In this document: positions 11,398-21,612 of the stretch, in pieces
Layout of the letters: each line of letters starts with the position of its first letter
Numbering within the stretch: the stretch's first letter is position 1
Assembly: GCA_019155205.2 (NCBI GenBank)
Contig: JAHNZQ020003147.1
Coordinates: 1,275,293-1,339,292 of the forward strand
DNA length: 64,000 bases
Source of the DNA: Gracilaria vermiculophylla
Lineage: Eukaryota > Rhodophyta > Florideophyceae > Gracilariales > Gracilariaceae
Direction: 5' to 3'
Translations under genes and position numbers: made by a program
Notes under the pieces: generated by a model
Database searches by the model: none
The model's input: the letters and a program-made list of their open reading frames with translations, nothing else
What the model was told of the DNA's origin: nothing

Positions 11398-12774
11398 GGC
11401 TTTGGGCGATGGCAGCGTGATGCACGCGCGGCGGGCGGCGGGCGGCGGGCGGCGGGCGACGCGGGCGACGGGGGCGGCGCGCGAGGCGACGGCTGCGGCT
11501 TGGGCTGCGGCTGCGGCTGCGGCTGCGGCTGCGGCTGCGGCTGCGGCTGCGGCTGCGGCAGCGGGGGCGCCGCGCCGCGCTGCGGTATTTGTATGCGAGC
11601 ACAAGCGCGCGCGTGGGTGCGCTGCGCGCAGGCGCGTGGGTGGCGCGCGAGCGCGCGCGTGACGCGCACGCGCGCGGCGGCGGCGGCGGCGGCGCGGTAA
11701 GCGCGCGCCGTGGCGCGAGGCACGCGTTACAGTCGCGTCCGCGCGCGCGTGCCGCGCGGTCGAGCCGGCGCGTCCGTCGCGAGGCGCCGCCGCGCGCTGT
11801 ATGTGCGGCCGCGCCGCGCCGCCGCGCCGCGCTTACAGCGCCGCGCGCGGCGGCCGCCGCGCCGCCGCCGCGTCCGCGCGCGCCGCAGTCGCCGCATCCG
11901 CCGCATCCGCCGCATGCGCCGCCGCCGCCGGCGCAGCCGCCGCTTCCATCGCCGCGCCGCCCCCTCAAAGGCGCCGCCGCTTTGAGCGCGCCGCCCGCGC
12001 CCGCAGCGCGCGCCGCCGCAATGTGGCCGCCGCCATTAATGTTTAAAACGCTCGCGCGCGCGCGCCGCTGTGTGGCGACGCACATCATTGCGCGAGCGCG
12101 CGCGCGCACATCAAAAAGCGCCCGCGCCGCCGCCGCCGCCCGCGCCGCCGCCACCGCCGCCGTGCGCTTCCACCCAGCGCGCGCGCCGCTGGACCGCCGA
12201 GACGTGTCTCCGCCCCATCCTGCATCTGCGCTCCGACGTTCATCTCCGCGCCGCACGCCGCGGACATGCCGCCACCTCCGCCGCCCTCGCCGCCCCCGCC
12301 GCCCCCCGCCTCCGTCCCCGCCACCGCCACCGCCGCTGCCGCTGCCGCCCCCGCCGCCCCCGCTGCGAGGCGCGCGCGCCCGCCGTCGCGGCGCCGCGCC
12401 GCAGCCGCGCGCGCGCCAAACAGCCGCGCCCCAACCCCCGCCGCGGCTCCCCAGATCGATCTGCCCCGCGCCTCGCAACTACGCCGCGCCGCGCGCAATT
12501 GGTACTTGGCAGCGCGCGCGCCGCCGCGCCACGTGGCCGCGTGTGCGAGCGCGCGCGCGCGCGCCGTTGGCGCCTCGCGCGCCGCCGCGCCACATGTGCC
12601 GCGCGCGCGGGGCGCTGTCTCCCGCCCGCCCTACGCGCGCGCCTGTCGCCGCCGCCGCTGCTGCCGCCTGCGCCCGCCTCCGCGCGCCCGCCACCTCTCC
12701 GCCCCCGCTGCCGCCGCTGCCGCCGCCGCCGCCGCCGTCGCCGCCGCCGCCGCCGCCGCCGCCGACACGGCGCC
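11398..12774. other. Extremely GC-rich intergenic block between divergent SERF and membrane-protein genes
   Basis: About 1.4 kb of nearly continuous G and C. It holds the (GGCTGC) hexamer run at 11491-11560, CGCG-alternating stretches and, from 12640 to 12770, long CCG/CGC tracts just upstream of the next ATG. Stop codons are so rare that frames of 200-400 codons run through on both strands, but their products are Ala/Arg/Pro noise. No gene is supported. Confidence 0.7.
11491..11560. repeat. GGCTGC hexanucleotide microsatellite
   Basis: About eleven copies of GGCTGC run head to tail with one interruption (CTTGGG near 11499). Located 94 bp upstream of the SERF start on its 5' side, so it may lie in the promoter or leader. 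Hexamers of this type are prone to length change. Confidence 0.9.
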
Positions 12775-13552
12775 ATGCAGCCGCTCGCGCCCGCGCAGCC
12801 GCGCCTGCCGCCGCCCGACCCGCCGCTCAAGTCTCGAGTCTACGTGCAGCTCTTCTCCTGGTTCGGATTGTAAGCAACGCCACCCACCGCCCGCCGCCCG
12901 CCGCGCGTCGCCGCCCCGTCGCCGCCCCCACTAACCGCGCGTGTCGTGTCGGCCCCCCCCTCCCCCCCTCCCGCGCCCCAGGTTGATCGCCGTGCTGCAT
13001 CTCTTCGAGGGCCACAGCGTGGGCGTCGCCCACTTGCTGCTGTCGCTCGTCGGCATCTACGCCAGCTGGCACCACGTCACCGACCGCCTGCCCTTCGTCG
13101 CCGCCTACGCCGCCGGCTGCGCCGTCTCCACCGTGCTGGACACCCTGTACCTGCTCGTGCTGCTGTGCGCCTCGTCCGCCGCCCTGCGCCGCGCCCTCGT
13201 CGCCCTCGTCGTGTCCAACACCTTCCCCGACCTCGCCCCGTCGCTGCACGCCCTGCTGGCCGCCCTGGCCGCCCACCTCCGCTTCTTCTCCATCTTCTCC
13301 GCCGTCACCAGCGTGCTCTTCGACACCATGGCCGCGTACTGGGCGCTTTCGCTGCACAAAGACGCCCTGCACGCCATCGCCTCCTCGCCCCTGCGCCTTC
13401 CGCTGCTGCGCACCCCGCCGCACCCCGCGCGCCCGCGCGTCGCGGGCTTCGGCACCCTGTCGCGCCCGCCGCACAACAGCCCGCCCCCGCCAACGCTGCA
13501 GCCCTTTGCCGGCCGCGGACATCGCCTCGGCGCCGCCGACTCCTCAGTGTAG
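12775..13552 (+). CDS. Multi-pass membrane protein of unknown function (2 exons)
   Basis: Exon 1 is 12775-12869, the intron is 12870-12981 (GTAAGC...CCCCAG), and exon 2 is 12982-13552, joining as SWFGLLIAVLHLFEG. The product has 221 residues. After a Pro-rich start, four hydrophobic stretches are visible: roughly LFSWFGLLIAVLHL, VGVAHLLLSLVGIYAS, FVAAYAAGCAVSTVL with LYLLVLLCASSA, and HLRFFSIFSAVTSVLF. The last 60 residues are Pro/Arg-rich and likely cytosolic. The tetraspan layout without charged pore motifs resembles small Golgi or plasma-membrane tetraspan families, but I recognise no signature and name none. It is convergent with the GATA gene downstream. Confidence 0.65.
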
Positions 13553-13873
13553 AACAACCTTTAATCAAATCCATCCGCACCCGCATCACACACACACAAC
13601 CACGTGCCTACAGATTGCCCACGCATATACCGCCCCGTCGTCAAGCGCACAAAAGCATCGTGTGCTGGCCGTCTGTCAACGCTCTGCACCCAACTCGCTT
13701 TACATGCAAACCACCTGCCAAAGCACCGTCCGAGCAACAACCCACGCACCTCGCACCAGCTGCGCGCCGGGGCCGCCCCCGCCCGCACACCCTGCTCGCC
13801 ACCGCCTCCCCCGTGCCTCGCCCGCGCTCCGCAGCAGTTAAACACCGCGTGTTCCGCCGCCCCCGCCCGCGCC
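13553..13873. other. Convergent 3' intergenic gap
   Basis: About 320 bp between the 3' ends of the membrane-protein gene (plus) and the GATA gene (minus). It includes an ACACAC-rich stretch near 13585. No gene or RNA is seen; it should hold both 3' untranslated regions. Confidence 0.6.
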
Positions 13874-15236
13874 TCATGCCAGCGTCGCCACCGCCTCGGC
13901 GCGCACAGCCGCCTCGCCAATGCGGCAGCCCGCCTCGCCGTCAAACCCCGCGTGGCCCTGCTGCGCCAGCGCGGCGATCACGTCCTCGGCGAGCAGCTCC
14001 ACCATGCACGCCTCGGCAAAGCCCTCCAGCTCGCTGCTGTCCACCAGCGCCTTGAACCAGTTGACCGCGTTGCAGTGCGCCGCCTTTTCGGCCAGCATCA
14101 CCCCCACCGAGTGGCTCCTGCTCATCATGTGCGCCACCTCGTCCACGCTGCACAGCCCGTCGTCGTCCAGCGCGTAGCCGCACGACTGCTCGTGCGCAAA
14201 CGCGCGCACAAAGTTGCGGCAGTCGCCCACGGACGACACCTTGCCGTCCATCTGCTTCGCCTTGGCGCTGTGGTACCTCTGCTCGCACAGCCACGCCAGC
14301 GCCGCCACCGTCGCCTCGTACGTGCGCGACACCTTGCGCGTGCGGTCCACCAGCAGGCCGCGCAGCGCCTCACGGCGGTCGGGCGCGTCAATGCGCAGGC
14401 TGTTGCCACACCCGGTGAACGCAAAGCTGAACTCTTCCACGCACGACGCGTCCACCGGCATCTGCAGCACCACCGTGTTGTTGGCGCTCGGGCTGCAGTC
14501 CAACCCCAAGCTCGCCATGTCCGGAAACATGCTCTCGTCCTCGGGGTCGATGAACTTGGACAACGGCGGTTCATTGAACGTGTGCACACGCGCAAAGTTC
14601 AACGGCGGCACCTGAGTTTCTGCACAGCGCCAACGCACAAAACACAAAACAAACGAGACACAACACGCTGTCAGCATGCATCACGAGCCGCGATGGAATC
14701 AACGTGCGCGCCAAAGCACAACTGTGCAACGTACCGTTGGAGGGTGTGCGTTTGGGGGCGGGCGGAGGAGAGCTCCTCGGCGAAGCGGCCGGCGAACGGC
14801 ACAGGTGTGACACCGCCTCCGGAAGCGTCTTCGTGGCGTACCGACCGGGCAGCTGGCCGGCATTGGCTCTGCGCGACCTGGAGCGCGGCTTCTTGCCAAA
14901 CGAAGCGGCAATGGTGCCCTCGCTCGGAATCTTGCGAATGGCAGAGCGCTTGGTGGACAAATCGGGGGACGCCGGCTGCGACGCGGGCGACGACGGCTTC
15001 CTCGAAGTCTTCTTCGACGAAGGAGGAATGTGAACTGGCAGCGCGTCGTGACGCTGCACGGCGGTGAGGTTGCCGTCGTCGTCCTTGAACAAGAGGAGCT
15101 TGCCCTTTTTGTAGCGGACGCCGCATGCGTTGCACAGCGTCTTGGGGCCGTCGGGGCCGGCACGCCATAGGGGCGTTTCTGTGCTATGACAATGAACGCA
15201 TTGTAGTCCAAGTGATGGGTCGGCTATCTTGACCAT
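13874..15236 (-). CDS. GATA-type zinc finger protein (2 exons)
   Basis: Exon 1 is 15236-14735 and exon 2 is 14619-13874, separated by a 115-bp intron (GTACGT at 14734, GTGCAG ending at 14620); the join reads SNETQVPPLNF in frame and yields about 415 residues. A single GATA finger lies at the N-terminus: C13 and C16, then C35 and C38 (C-X2-C-X18-C-X2-C), with TPLWRAGPDGPKTLCNACG matching the consensus closely. GATA factors bind WGATAR and regulate nitrogen, light or developmental genes in plants, algae and fungi. A Ser/Lys/Arg-rich linker follows. The last 240 residues form an apparently folded segment with several Cys that I do not recognise. The 5' flank on this strand is strongly C/T-rich. 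Confidence 0.85.
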
Positions 15237-16417
15237 GGATTGACGGCCGTAGATGATGCGAGAGTGATTGCAGGAGTCAAAACACCGCGCGTGGCGAGCG
15301 CGGGCAGTGGTGAGACGAGGAGGGGGGGGTGGGGAAGGGTGCGAAGCGAGTTAAAGAGCACAGTCGGAGGAATTAGAAGAGTTAGCAGGGATGGAAAAAG
15401 GGGATACAAGATGGGAGCGTGGTGATGTAAAAGCACAGCGAGAAGATGGTGAAGCGTTGCAGAGGAAAGGAGAGACGAAGAAAAATGGACTCTAAAAAGC
15501 AAAAAGTTGGGGAGCAAGTGGGAAGCGGACAAGAAATGTGGACGAGAAGGAAGGTGTGTGGGGGGGGTGGATGGGAGAGGGGGGGGGTGGAAATTAAGAG
15601 AATGGGGCGTTTCAGTAAGGAAGGGCTGGAAGGGGGCGGAGAGCGGCGACGGGCGGCGACGGCGGGCGACGGCGGCGGCGGCGTCGGCGAGCGGCGGCGG
15701 CGGCAGCGGCGGCGACGTGCGCACGCTGACGTCGAGCGCGCGGTCGGAGCGAGTGTGGTGAAAAATAAGCGAAAAAGAAGTAGGCGAGGTCTGGAGGGAG
15801 GACCGCGCGGCAAGAGAGAAGCGCGCGGCGGCGGCACCACGTGCGCGCCGCGCGCTCAGTGGTGCGCGTGGCGCCGCCGCCGCCACGCCTCGCGCGCGCG
15901 CGGCATGCGCCCATCTCGCGCGCGCAGATTTTTGAAACGTGCGTGCGCGCCGGACACGTGTGTGTGCCTCGTTGGTTAGCGCCACGCCACACGCGGCGGC
16001 TGGCGTATTCCCGCGTGGCGCAGCCGTCACAGCTGGCCACGCGCCCACGTTGCCACGCGCCCACGCAGCCACGCGTGGCGGCCACAGGCCAGCACGTGGC
16101 GCGCCCTCCGCTGGCGCGGTGACGTCATCGCGCCACGTGGCGAGGGCGCCCATCGGCCCCATGCGGTGGCACGGCGCCAAGTCATCGCGTGGCCGCGCGC
16201 GTGGGCAATGCGTGCCGATTGCACCCCGCGCTGGCGCCGCTTGGCATCTTTCTCTGCGCCTCCGCCGCGCCGTCGCCATCCGCTCACCGCCACTGCCGTG
16301 TCTACCGCCAACCGCCCCATACAAATCGCCTGCCGCGCGCCGCCGCCGCCCCCCCTCCGACCCCGATGGCCTGCCGTCGCTGCTTCCGCCGTGCTCCGCT
16401 CCTCATGCCTCCCGCTC
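15237..16417. promoter_or_regulatory. Divergent intergenic promoter region with CRE and G-box palindromes
   Basis: This 1.2-kb space separates the GATA gene (minus) from the Ser/Pro-rich gene (plus). From 15310 to 15660 the plus strand is G/A-rich with runs of 8-9 G, so the GATA leader is C/T-rich. From 15830 to 16200 it carries CACGTG cores near 15838-15958, 16093 and 16134. A perfect TGACGTCA lies at 16120-16127, followed 3 bp later by the palindrome CGCCACGTGGCG (16131-16142). TGACGTCA and CACGTG are the preferred sites of bZIP and bHLH/bZIP factors respectively. Use here is inferred. Confidence 0.5.
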
Positions 16418-18010
16418 ATGCACTTCTTCACCCCGCCGTCTTCCATGCCTCGCCGCCCTCGACCCCATTCGTTCCTGCCCCGCAAGCGGCGTGACCATCA
16501 GCCGCAACCGCACCCGCCGCCGCAGCCACAGCCAAAGCCGCACCACTCGCCAAGCCCTGAGGCCCCGCCCCCTTCCCCCCCGTTTTCGCACTCCTCCGCC
16601 AATGTCACCGTCGCTGATTTCGTCCATGCGCCGCCCCACCGTTTTGCTGACGACTCGTTCCCGCCTGAGCACAAGCTCACACAGCCGCCCCCCTTCGACC
16701 TCTTCATCGCCGCTCAGCGCAACAGCCGCCACGCCGACTCGCCGACCACCGTCGTCACCAAGCCCCAGTACTTTGGCGCCGTGCCGTACGCCCCGCAGCC
16801 AGACGCCGCTGACCAGTCCTCGTCCGACGAAAGCGCGGAATCCATCGACTCCAATGTGTACGTCATTGACAACTCGCACCACTTGTCCAATCTGCTCAAC
16901 ATTGTCGCCCCTCCAAAGCACCACTGCGAGGAGGCTGCCGCGCCGAGCGGCTCGCCGCCGCCGTCGACGCCCCGCCGCTCCTTTCGAGTGGTCCCCCACT
17001 CCGCGCTGCCCGCCACCGCGCACATTTCCTCCGATGACACCGACCTGCACGAAGGCCATCTCGAGCATCTTCGCTTTGAGGACGCCTCATCCGACCAAAG
17101 CGCCAGCCTTTCGCCGGAGCTCGCCTCGGAGCGTGACGAGGTGTCGTCCACCTCCATAACCAACATGCAGCCGATTTTTCGTCCTTGCGCCCAGTTTGCG
17201 CACTCGCATCACTTGCTGCCCGCCCCGCGTCTCAATGAGCGCGCCAAGTCAGAAACGTCAACGTCTTCCAAATCTTCAATTCACCCGCTCTCCGCGGACG
17301 CCTGCACCGTCGGGTTGGTGGAAAGCAGCGATGATCTTTTCCGCTGCGCGTCGCGCTGCCACTCGCCGCTCATCCGGCGCGTGGAGAGTTGGTACTCGGC
17401 AGACGATGCGCTGCACCCCGGGCGCAACCTGCTGTGCCAGAACCCCCCCTCGCCGGCAAAGTACACGTTCAAGCCGGCGCACAGGCGCTCCTCGCCGCAC
17501 GTGTCGTCGCCGTCGTCGCGCCTCTCGCTGCACGCAGCGGTGCGCACTTTCAGCGCGCAGCGTCACACCGAGCCGATCAACCCGCAGCTGTCCGCCCAAC
17601 AGGTATGTCACAGAAAAAGCTACTCCTTCTCGAGCCTTTCCAGCCAAGCGAACTCCGAGCCTCTCACACTAGCCGCTATCAAAAAAGCCGTGGACATTAT
17701 TGATCCCCGAGTTGTCTTCAGCATTGCTCAATCACAATCACTCGCTTTTGCGGCGGCTGGATTATTTCGTAAGAAGAGAGACAGTGAGGAGACTTTCAAC
17801 TCCGCCTCAACCGAGTACTACGAGGACGACTACACCCGTTTCCTCGAGAAAAAGCACTGCCTGTCACCTTCCAGACTGATTCAGCGCCCGTGCATATCCA
17901 GGATGAGGAGCCCGGATGGCTGGTTTCTGCGTAGCCCCAAACTGGAGCTGCGAAGTGATTCAACATTGTCCCTACCGTCGTCTGATGAAGAGTACTTTTC
18001 GTCTTCATGA
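16418..18010 (+). CDS. Ser/Pro-rich low-complexity protein of unknown function
   Basis: A frame ending at 18010 is open from at least 16166. I choose the ATG at 16418 because sequence before it is GC-rich noise; this gives about 530 residues. No catalytic domain is seen. The N-terminal third is Pro/His/Gln-rich, then acidic Ser clusters such as SSDESAESIDSNVYVID recur. These would suit casein-kinase-type phosphorylation. Repeated R-x-x-S sites (RRSSPHVSSPSSRLS) follow. A more ordered segment near the C-terminus contains AIKKAVDIIDPRVVFSIAQS, and the end is LPSSDEEYFSSS. Steady coding character in the 3' half with mixed composition argues it is a real gene, probably an intrinsically disordered regulatory or scaffold protein. 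Confidence 0.65.
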   Translation: MHFFTPPSSMPRRPRPHSFLPRKRRDHQPQPHPPPQPQPKPHHSPSPEAPPPSPPFSHSSANVTVADFVHAPPHRFADDSFPPEHKLTQPPPFDLFIAAQRNSRHADSPTTVVTKPQYFGAVPYAPQPDAADQSSSDESAESIDSNVYVIDNSHHLSNLLNIVAPPKHHCEEAAAPSGSPPPSTPRRSFRVVPHSALPATAHISSDDTDLHEGHLEHLRFEDASSDQSASLSPELASERDEVSSTSITNMQPIFRPCAQFAHSHHLLPAPRLNERAKSETSTSSKSSIHPLSADACTVGLVESSDDLFRCASRCHSPLIRRVESWYSADDALHPGRNLLCQNPPSPAKYTFKPAHRRSSPHVSSPSSRLSLHAAVRTFSAQRHTEPINPQLSAQQVCHRKSYSFSSLSSQANSEPLTLAAIKKAVDIIDPRVVFSIAQSQSLAFAAAGLFRKKRDSEETFNSASTEYYEDDYTRFLEKKHCLSPSRLIQRPCISRMRSPDGWFLRSPKLELRSDSTLSLPSSDEEYFSSS

Positions 18011-18999
18011 GTGGGGAATGCTGGTGCTCACAATCATTGCGCTTGATATGCATACCGTTCCGTAACCTTTGAACATTATGTGCCACTCGAATTATGTAAA
18101 CACGGAAACAGTCCATGTATTTTAACCAGGCATTTGTGCTTACCCTGGGCCGATGACAGATAGGAATAGAAATTGGTATAAAATGTAGAGACTGTGCCTG
18201 AGCTTGTGCGTGCACAAACGAGAGTGTGAGACAGAGGAGTGACACTCTCGATTGCGGCTTTGTGGTGTGGGCACTTTGTACACATTTGATTGGGCGACGA
18301 TTAGTGACAGTCAGCTTGCGATGGATGAATATCAAGAATGAACGCTATAACCGCGGGAGCAGTGTCGAGCTTTGCTCGTGACCATTTTTGTGACATCAAG
18401 AGCTGGGGGCTACCATGGTAGCGCTGTGACAAATGAAGTGCTCACAAGGTATGAATCAACAACAGTGAAAACCGCACTTGGCAAAAGACATTCCCATTGC
18501 TCTCTACGTGTGCGGCAAACAGAGAGGTCGCAATATTGGTGAAATTGATCGCCAAGTGACGGACTACATCAGAGCAAAGCAACCACGCTATCCAAGTCAC
18601 AGGCACGATCATGTCGATTATCAAGACGGAATGGCGTTGTGGCGGAGACTTGTAAAGGCTCTCGAGACGAAGAATCGTTTTGGGCATATTTTCGATACAG
18701 CAAATACAAATTTGAATCGAGCGCCACGATTTGTAAATTACCACACGAGCGCTTTCCTATGCACTCACGGCAAGCAGCGCAGCTTACAAGCGCTCCCTGC
18801 GCGCCGCGCCGTTGCAATCATAGCGTGCGGCATTCATAAAGTACGAATGCTTGCGGCTCTGCCGCCGGCTTCTTTGCAGTTTGGGCGCATCGCGTTGAGC
18901 GCTCACACATCTTCAGAGCGGTGACACAAATCACAAGTCGTGTGTTTTACAGACTGTTTCGCCGTGACACTCAACTCGGCAGTGATTTGTGTGTTACAG
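18011..18999. other. Intergenic, no supported gene
   Basis: About 1 kb upstream of MED4 with balanced composition. A TATAAAA lies near 18178 but no start codon with a long frame follows closely. A 148-codon frame (18478-18924, plus) lacks an ATG start and any recognisable motif. Nothing else is seen. Confidence 0.5.
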
Positions 19000-19791
19000 A
19001 TGGTTCTCAACCATGAAGGGGGCAACGTCCCTATTCGCGACCGCGCTCGCGACGAACTTCGCGAATGCCGTTCACTTGTCAGCAACCTGTTTGTAGCTCA
19101 AGCTGAAATGTTCAAGTCTGTGTACGTGGTTCTCCCCGTCTTCGGCTTTTCCTTTCCTTGTCCCGCAGTGCAGTCTGACTGATTCATGCCCCGTCCGGAC
19201 GCGTACACTTGTTGCTCTACAAAAGGAAAGGCCCACGGGAAACGAGGAGGGAAAATACGTCAAACGCGACATGACCAACGAGAGCGTGCAAATAATGGAG
19301 AAACTCGTATCTCAAGTGCAATCATTCCACTCGGTCATTGAGCAAGGTAAGACAGCGCTGTCGCTTGTTCAAACCGCTCGCATGCATCTGACCCAACCCG
19401 TTCTGTAACAGTGCTCGAACATCAGCGGCTCAACGGAATAATCGAGGAACTTCGCAAGGCAAACAGCGTGGAAGACGCCAAGATCGCCCACCTGGGTGCA
19501 AACCTGCGCGCGGCCGAATCTGTTTTGCAGAACGCTTTGGACGACGCCAGACCGCGCCTCGCTGCCTTCAAGCGTGCAAACAAGCGACCCGTGGATGTAG
19601 ATGACGTCATTGGATATGGGTCCAAAATCAGCGCCTCTCTTTCCGCCCCCGCTGGATGGGATCCCTCTCAACCGTTGGGTAATTCTCTGCCGCCGGCTCC
19701 AACAGAAGAAATGATGCGGGCCGGCAGGTTGGGAGCCATGGACTTGGAACTGGAAAAAGGAGGAGAATCATCCGAAAAAGCCAGAGCATAA
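19000..19791 (+). CDS. MED4: Mediator complex subunit 4 (3 exons)
   Basis: Exons 19000-19121, 19174-19346 and 19412-19791 join to about 224 residues. Junction 1 (GTACGT...GTGCAG) reads MFKSVLTDS; an alternative GT/AG pair a few bases away is also in frame. Junction 2 (GTAAGA...AACAG) reads VIEQVLEHQRLNG. The N-terminal part is helical and coiled-coil-like. The MED4 signature is VDVDDVIGYGSKISASLSAPAGW followed by PAPTEEMMRAGRLGAM, which corresponds to the conserved MED4 stretch with the Pro-Gly/Thr-Trp and the M-R-x-G-x-L-G motif. MED4 is a Mediator middle-module subunit linking activators to RNA polymerase II. The first intron is only 52 bp. It is convergent with PRP31, with 95 bp between stops. 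Confidence 0.83.
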
Positions 19792-19886
19792 TGCAAGTTC
19801 ACTTTCTCGAACCTTAAAGCCGTCATTCAGTGTGAATGGATGCCAAAGCATGTGAAACGACGCGCCTCCTTGCCGATAATCGTTTA

Positions 19887-21176
19887 CTATTTATCCGCAT
19901 CAGAGTTATTTATTCGCCGTCTCTTTACGCCATAAAATGGCGTCGAAGCGGCAAAGTAGCTTTGTGATTCTGCGGCTTTCACCGTCGGGAATGAGGTCGG
20001 AGCCGGTAGCTGAATCTCTGTACCAGTGCTAACATCCCCTGATCCCGATGTGCCGAATAATTCTGCGTCGCTCCGTACATCTTTCTTCTTCTGTTTATCC
20101 AACGCTCGCTTGGCGGCCATGCTAACTGAGGATGACTTTTTCGGCTTCACTCGCAGTTTCTTAGACCCTTCGGCGCCTAGCATTCCCAAGCCCTCACCTT
20201 CTAGTTCTCCTTCCTGCTCTCTAACGCCGAACGACACCCGATTCGCTAAACGGCGCATTTCAGTGAGACCCAGACGTTCCTTTTCCTTTCGCGCACGTTT
20301 TCCTCCGCGGTGCTTGCGCTTAGCCTCATCGCCGGGTATCGGCAACGGCTTCAGAGTCCGCGCCGGTGGAGGCTCCATCCACTGCTCAAATTTGGCTTCG
20401 AGAGCCTTCCGGTAGCTTTGTCCGACAGACCCGTCCCCGCTCTGCCGACCAAGGTCAACACGGGCCGCCAATACTGCCTTGCCGGCGGTGACGTCCCCAG
20501 CCTTGGAACGATATTGCTTCGGTAGACTCATCACAAGGGGGCACGAGTGAATTACTCCCTCGTGAATTCGTGTTGTGGCTGTCGATGTTCCTTGGAGCGC
20601 CTTCTTTTTCTTTCCGAGAAGCTTGACATTCGAGGCTGGCATCTGCGCAAGCTGTTTGAGACCCCCAGCGTGTCCGATAAGCTTAGCAGCAACAGCACCA
20701 TCTGTAATAGCGACAAGATTTGGGGCAATAAGAACCGCATTTCGTTCAACGTGGTGGAGCAGGCGCGTTTTCCATGTATCTAACCTGATTATATCGTCGC
20801 AAAGTCCGTAGACGACTTGAAGCTCTTCTGCTCCCAATATTCGCCCTGTGGTTGACGATGCAGTCAACTGAACAGTTATTGCGGTTCCGGAGGGCAAGAT
20901 GCTTCGCAGATCTATCTTGGAAAGATCCTGTTCTTTTGCTGCCAGTTTTGATACTTGCGCATACTCGATGGGGTCGAAAACGAATGTTTCTAGCTCTGGG
21001 AAACGAGGGGCGAAGGCTTTCTTGAGGGATTGATGGGATTTCTTGATATTATCGTCGATGACTGCAATCGCCGGAGCGCAGCGAATTAATGAACCGACAA
21101 GCGCCTCCTCAGATTCCGACTGACGATCAATTTCGGCCAGAAGTGACCGTATCTGATACTCCGTCGCACGCTCCAT
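19887..21176 (-). CDS. PRP31: Pre-mRNA processing factor 31 (U4/U6 snRNP protein)
   Basis: A single frame starting at ATG 21176 encodes 429 residues. The NOP domain is unmistakable: VERNAVLIAPNLVAITDGAV, AGGLKQLAQMPASNVKLLG and VIHSCPLVMSLP, followed by TAGKAVLAARVDLGRQS and the C-terminal KERLGLTEMRRLANRVSFG. PRP31 clamps the U4 5' stem-loop with the 15.5K protein and is needed for the U4/U6.U5 tri-snRNP. Compared with human and yeast proteins, roughly 80 acidic N-terminal residues are absent; either the gene is genuinely short or a small upstream exon is missed. The C-terminal end (FPTVKAAESQSYFAASTPF) matches the family end. Head to head with the oxygenase gene. Confidence 0.93.
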   Translation of the reverse strand: MERATEYQIRSLLAEIDRQSESEEALVGSLIRCAPAIAVIDDNIKKSHQSLKKAFAPRFPELETFVFDPIEYAQVSKLAAKEQDLSKIDLRSILPSGTAITVQLTASSTTGRILGAEELQVVYGLCDDIIRLDTWKTRLLHHVERNAVLIAPNLVAITDGAVAAKLIGHAGGLKQLAQMPASNVKLLGKKKKALQGTSTATTRIHEGVIHSCPLVMSLPKQYRSKAGDVTAGKAVLAARVDLGRQSGDGSVGQSYRKALEAKFEQWMEPPPARTLKPLPIPGDEAKRKHRGGKRARKEKERLGLTEMRRLANRVSFGVREQEGELEGEGLGMLGAEGSKKLRVKPKKSSSVSMAAKRALDKQKKKDVRSDAELFGTSGSGDVSTGTEIQLPAPTSFPTVKAAESQSYFAASTPFYGVKRRRINNSDADK

Positions 21177-21612
21177 CCGGGAAGCCACGATTTCCGGAGC
21201 ACAGTCTGTGTGCGATTCAAGACTGAACTCAAGGAATGGGTTTCACTCTCGCAGATGATTCAAGGTTGCTGCCAACATGAAATCTTGCAATTGACGAGTT
21301 GATCAAGATTTTAAAAAACGCTTCTCGCTGAGTGGCAATCTACAGTGTACCTTTTACTGAAAATGCGCAGATTTGTCAATGATGGCAGGCGCAGATCACG
21401 GGCCGCTTGGAAAGAGGCATCTACAGCTTTTAACGATAAGGCTCTGCATTATCTGTGTCTGATTCTGGATGGGCTACAGTACACAGTTACTAGTTCTCTA
21501 CCCACCGGATAAAGTAGAACTATCCCGGGTAAAGAGTCAGGGTCAGCGACCTTCGTGAGATTATTTGATCATCTTAGTTTCTTCACCCCAGCTGATTCAA
21601 ACTTCGCACTGT
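21177..21612. promoter_or_regulatory. Bidirectional intergenic region between PRP31 and an oxygenase gene
   Basis: 436 bp separate two divergent starts, so both promoters must lie here or overlap. Composition is balanced to AT-rich. No clear TATA box is placed for either gene and no RNA gene is evident. Confidence 0.5.

Noticed and set aside
11387..12986. Several 200-460 codon frames on both strands
   Set aside because: They are Ala/Arg/Pro-only products of DNA with almost no A or T, overlap each other in many phases and show no motif.
18478..18924. 148-codon plus-strand frame upstream of MED4
   Set aside because: No ATG at its start and no recognisable sequence; length is possible by chance in balanced DNA.
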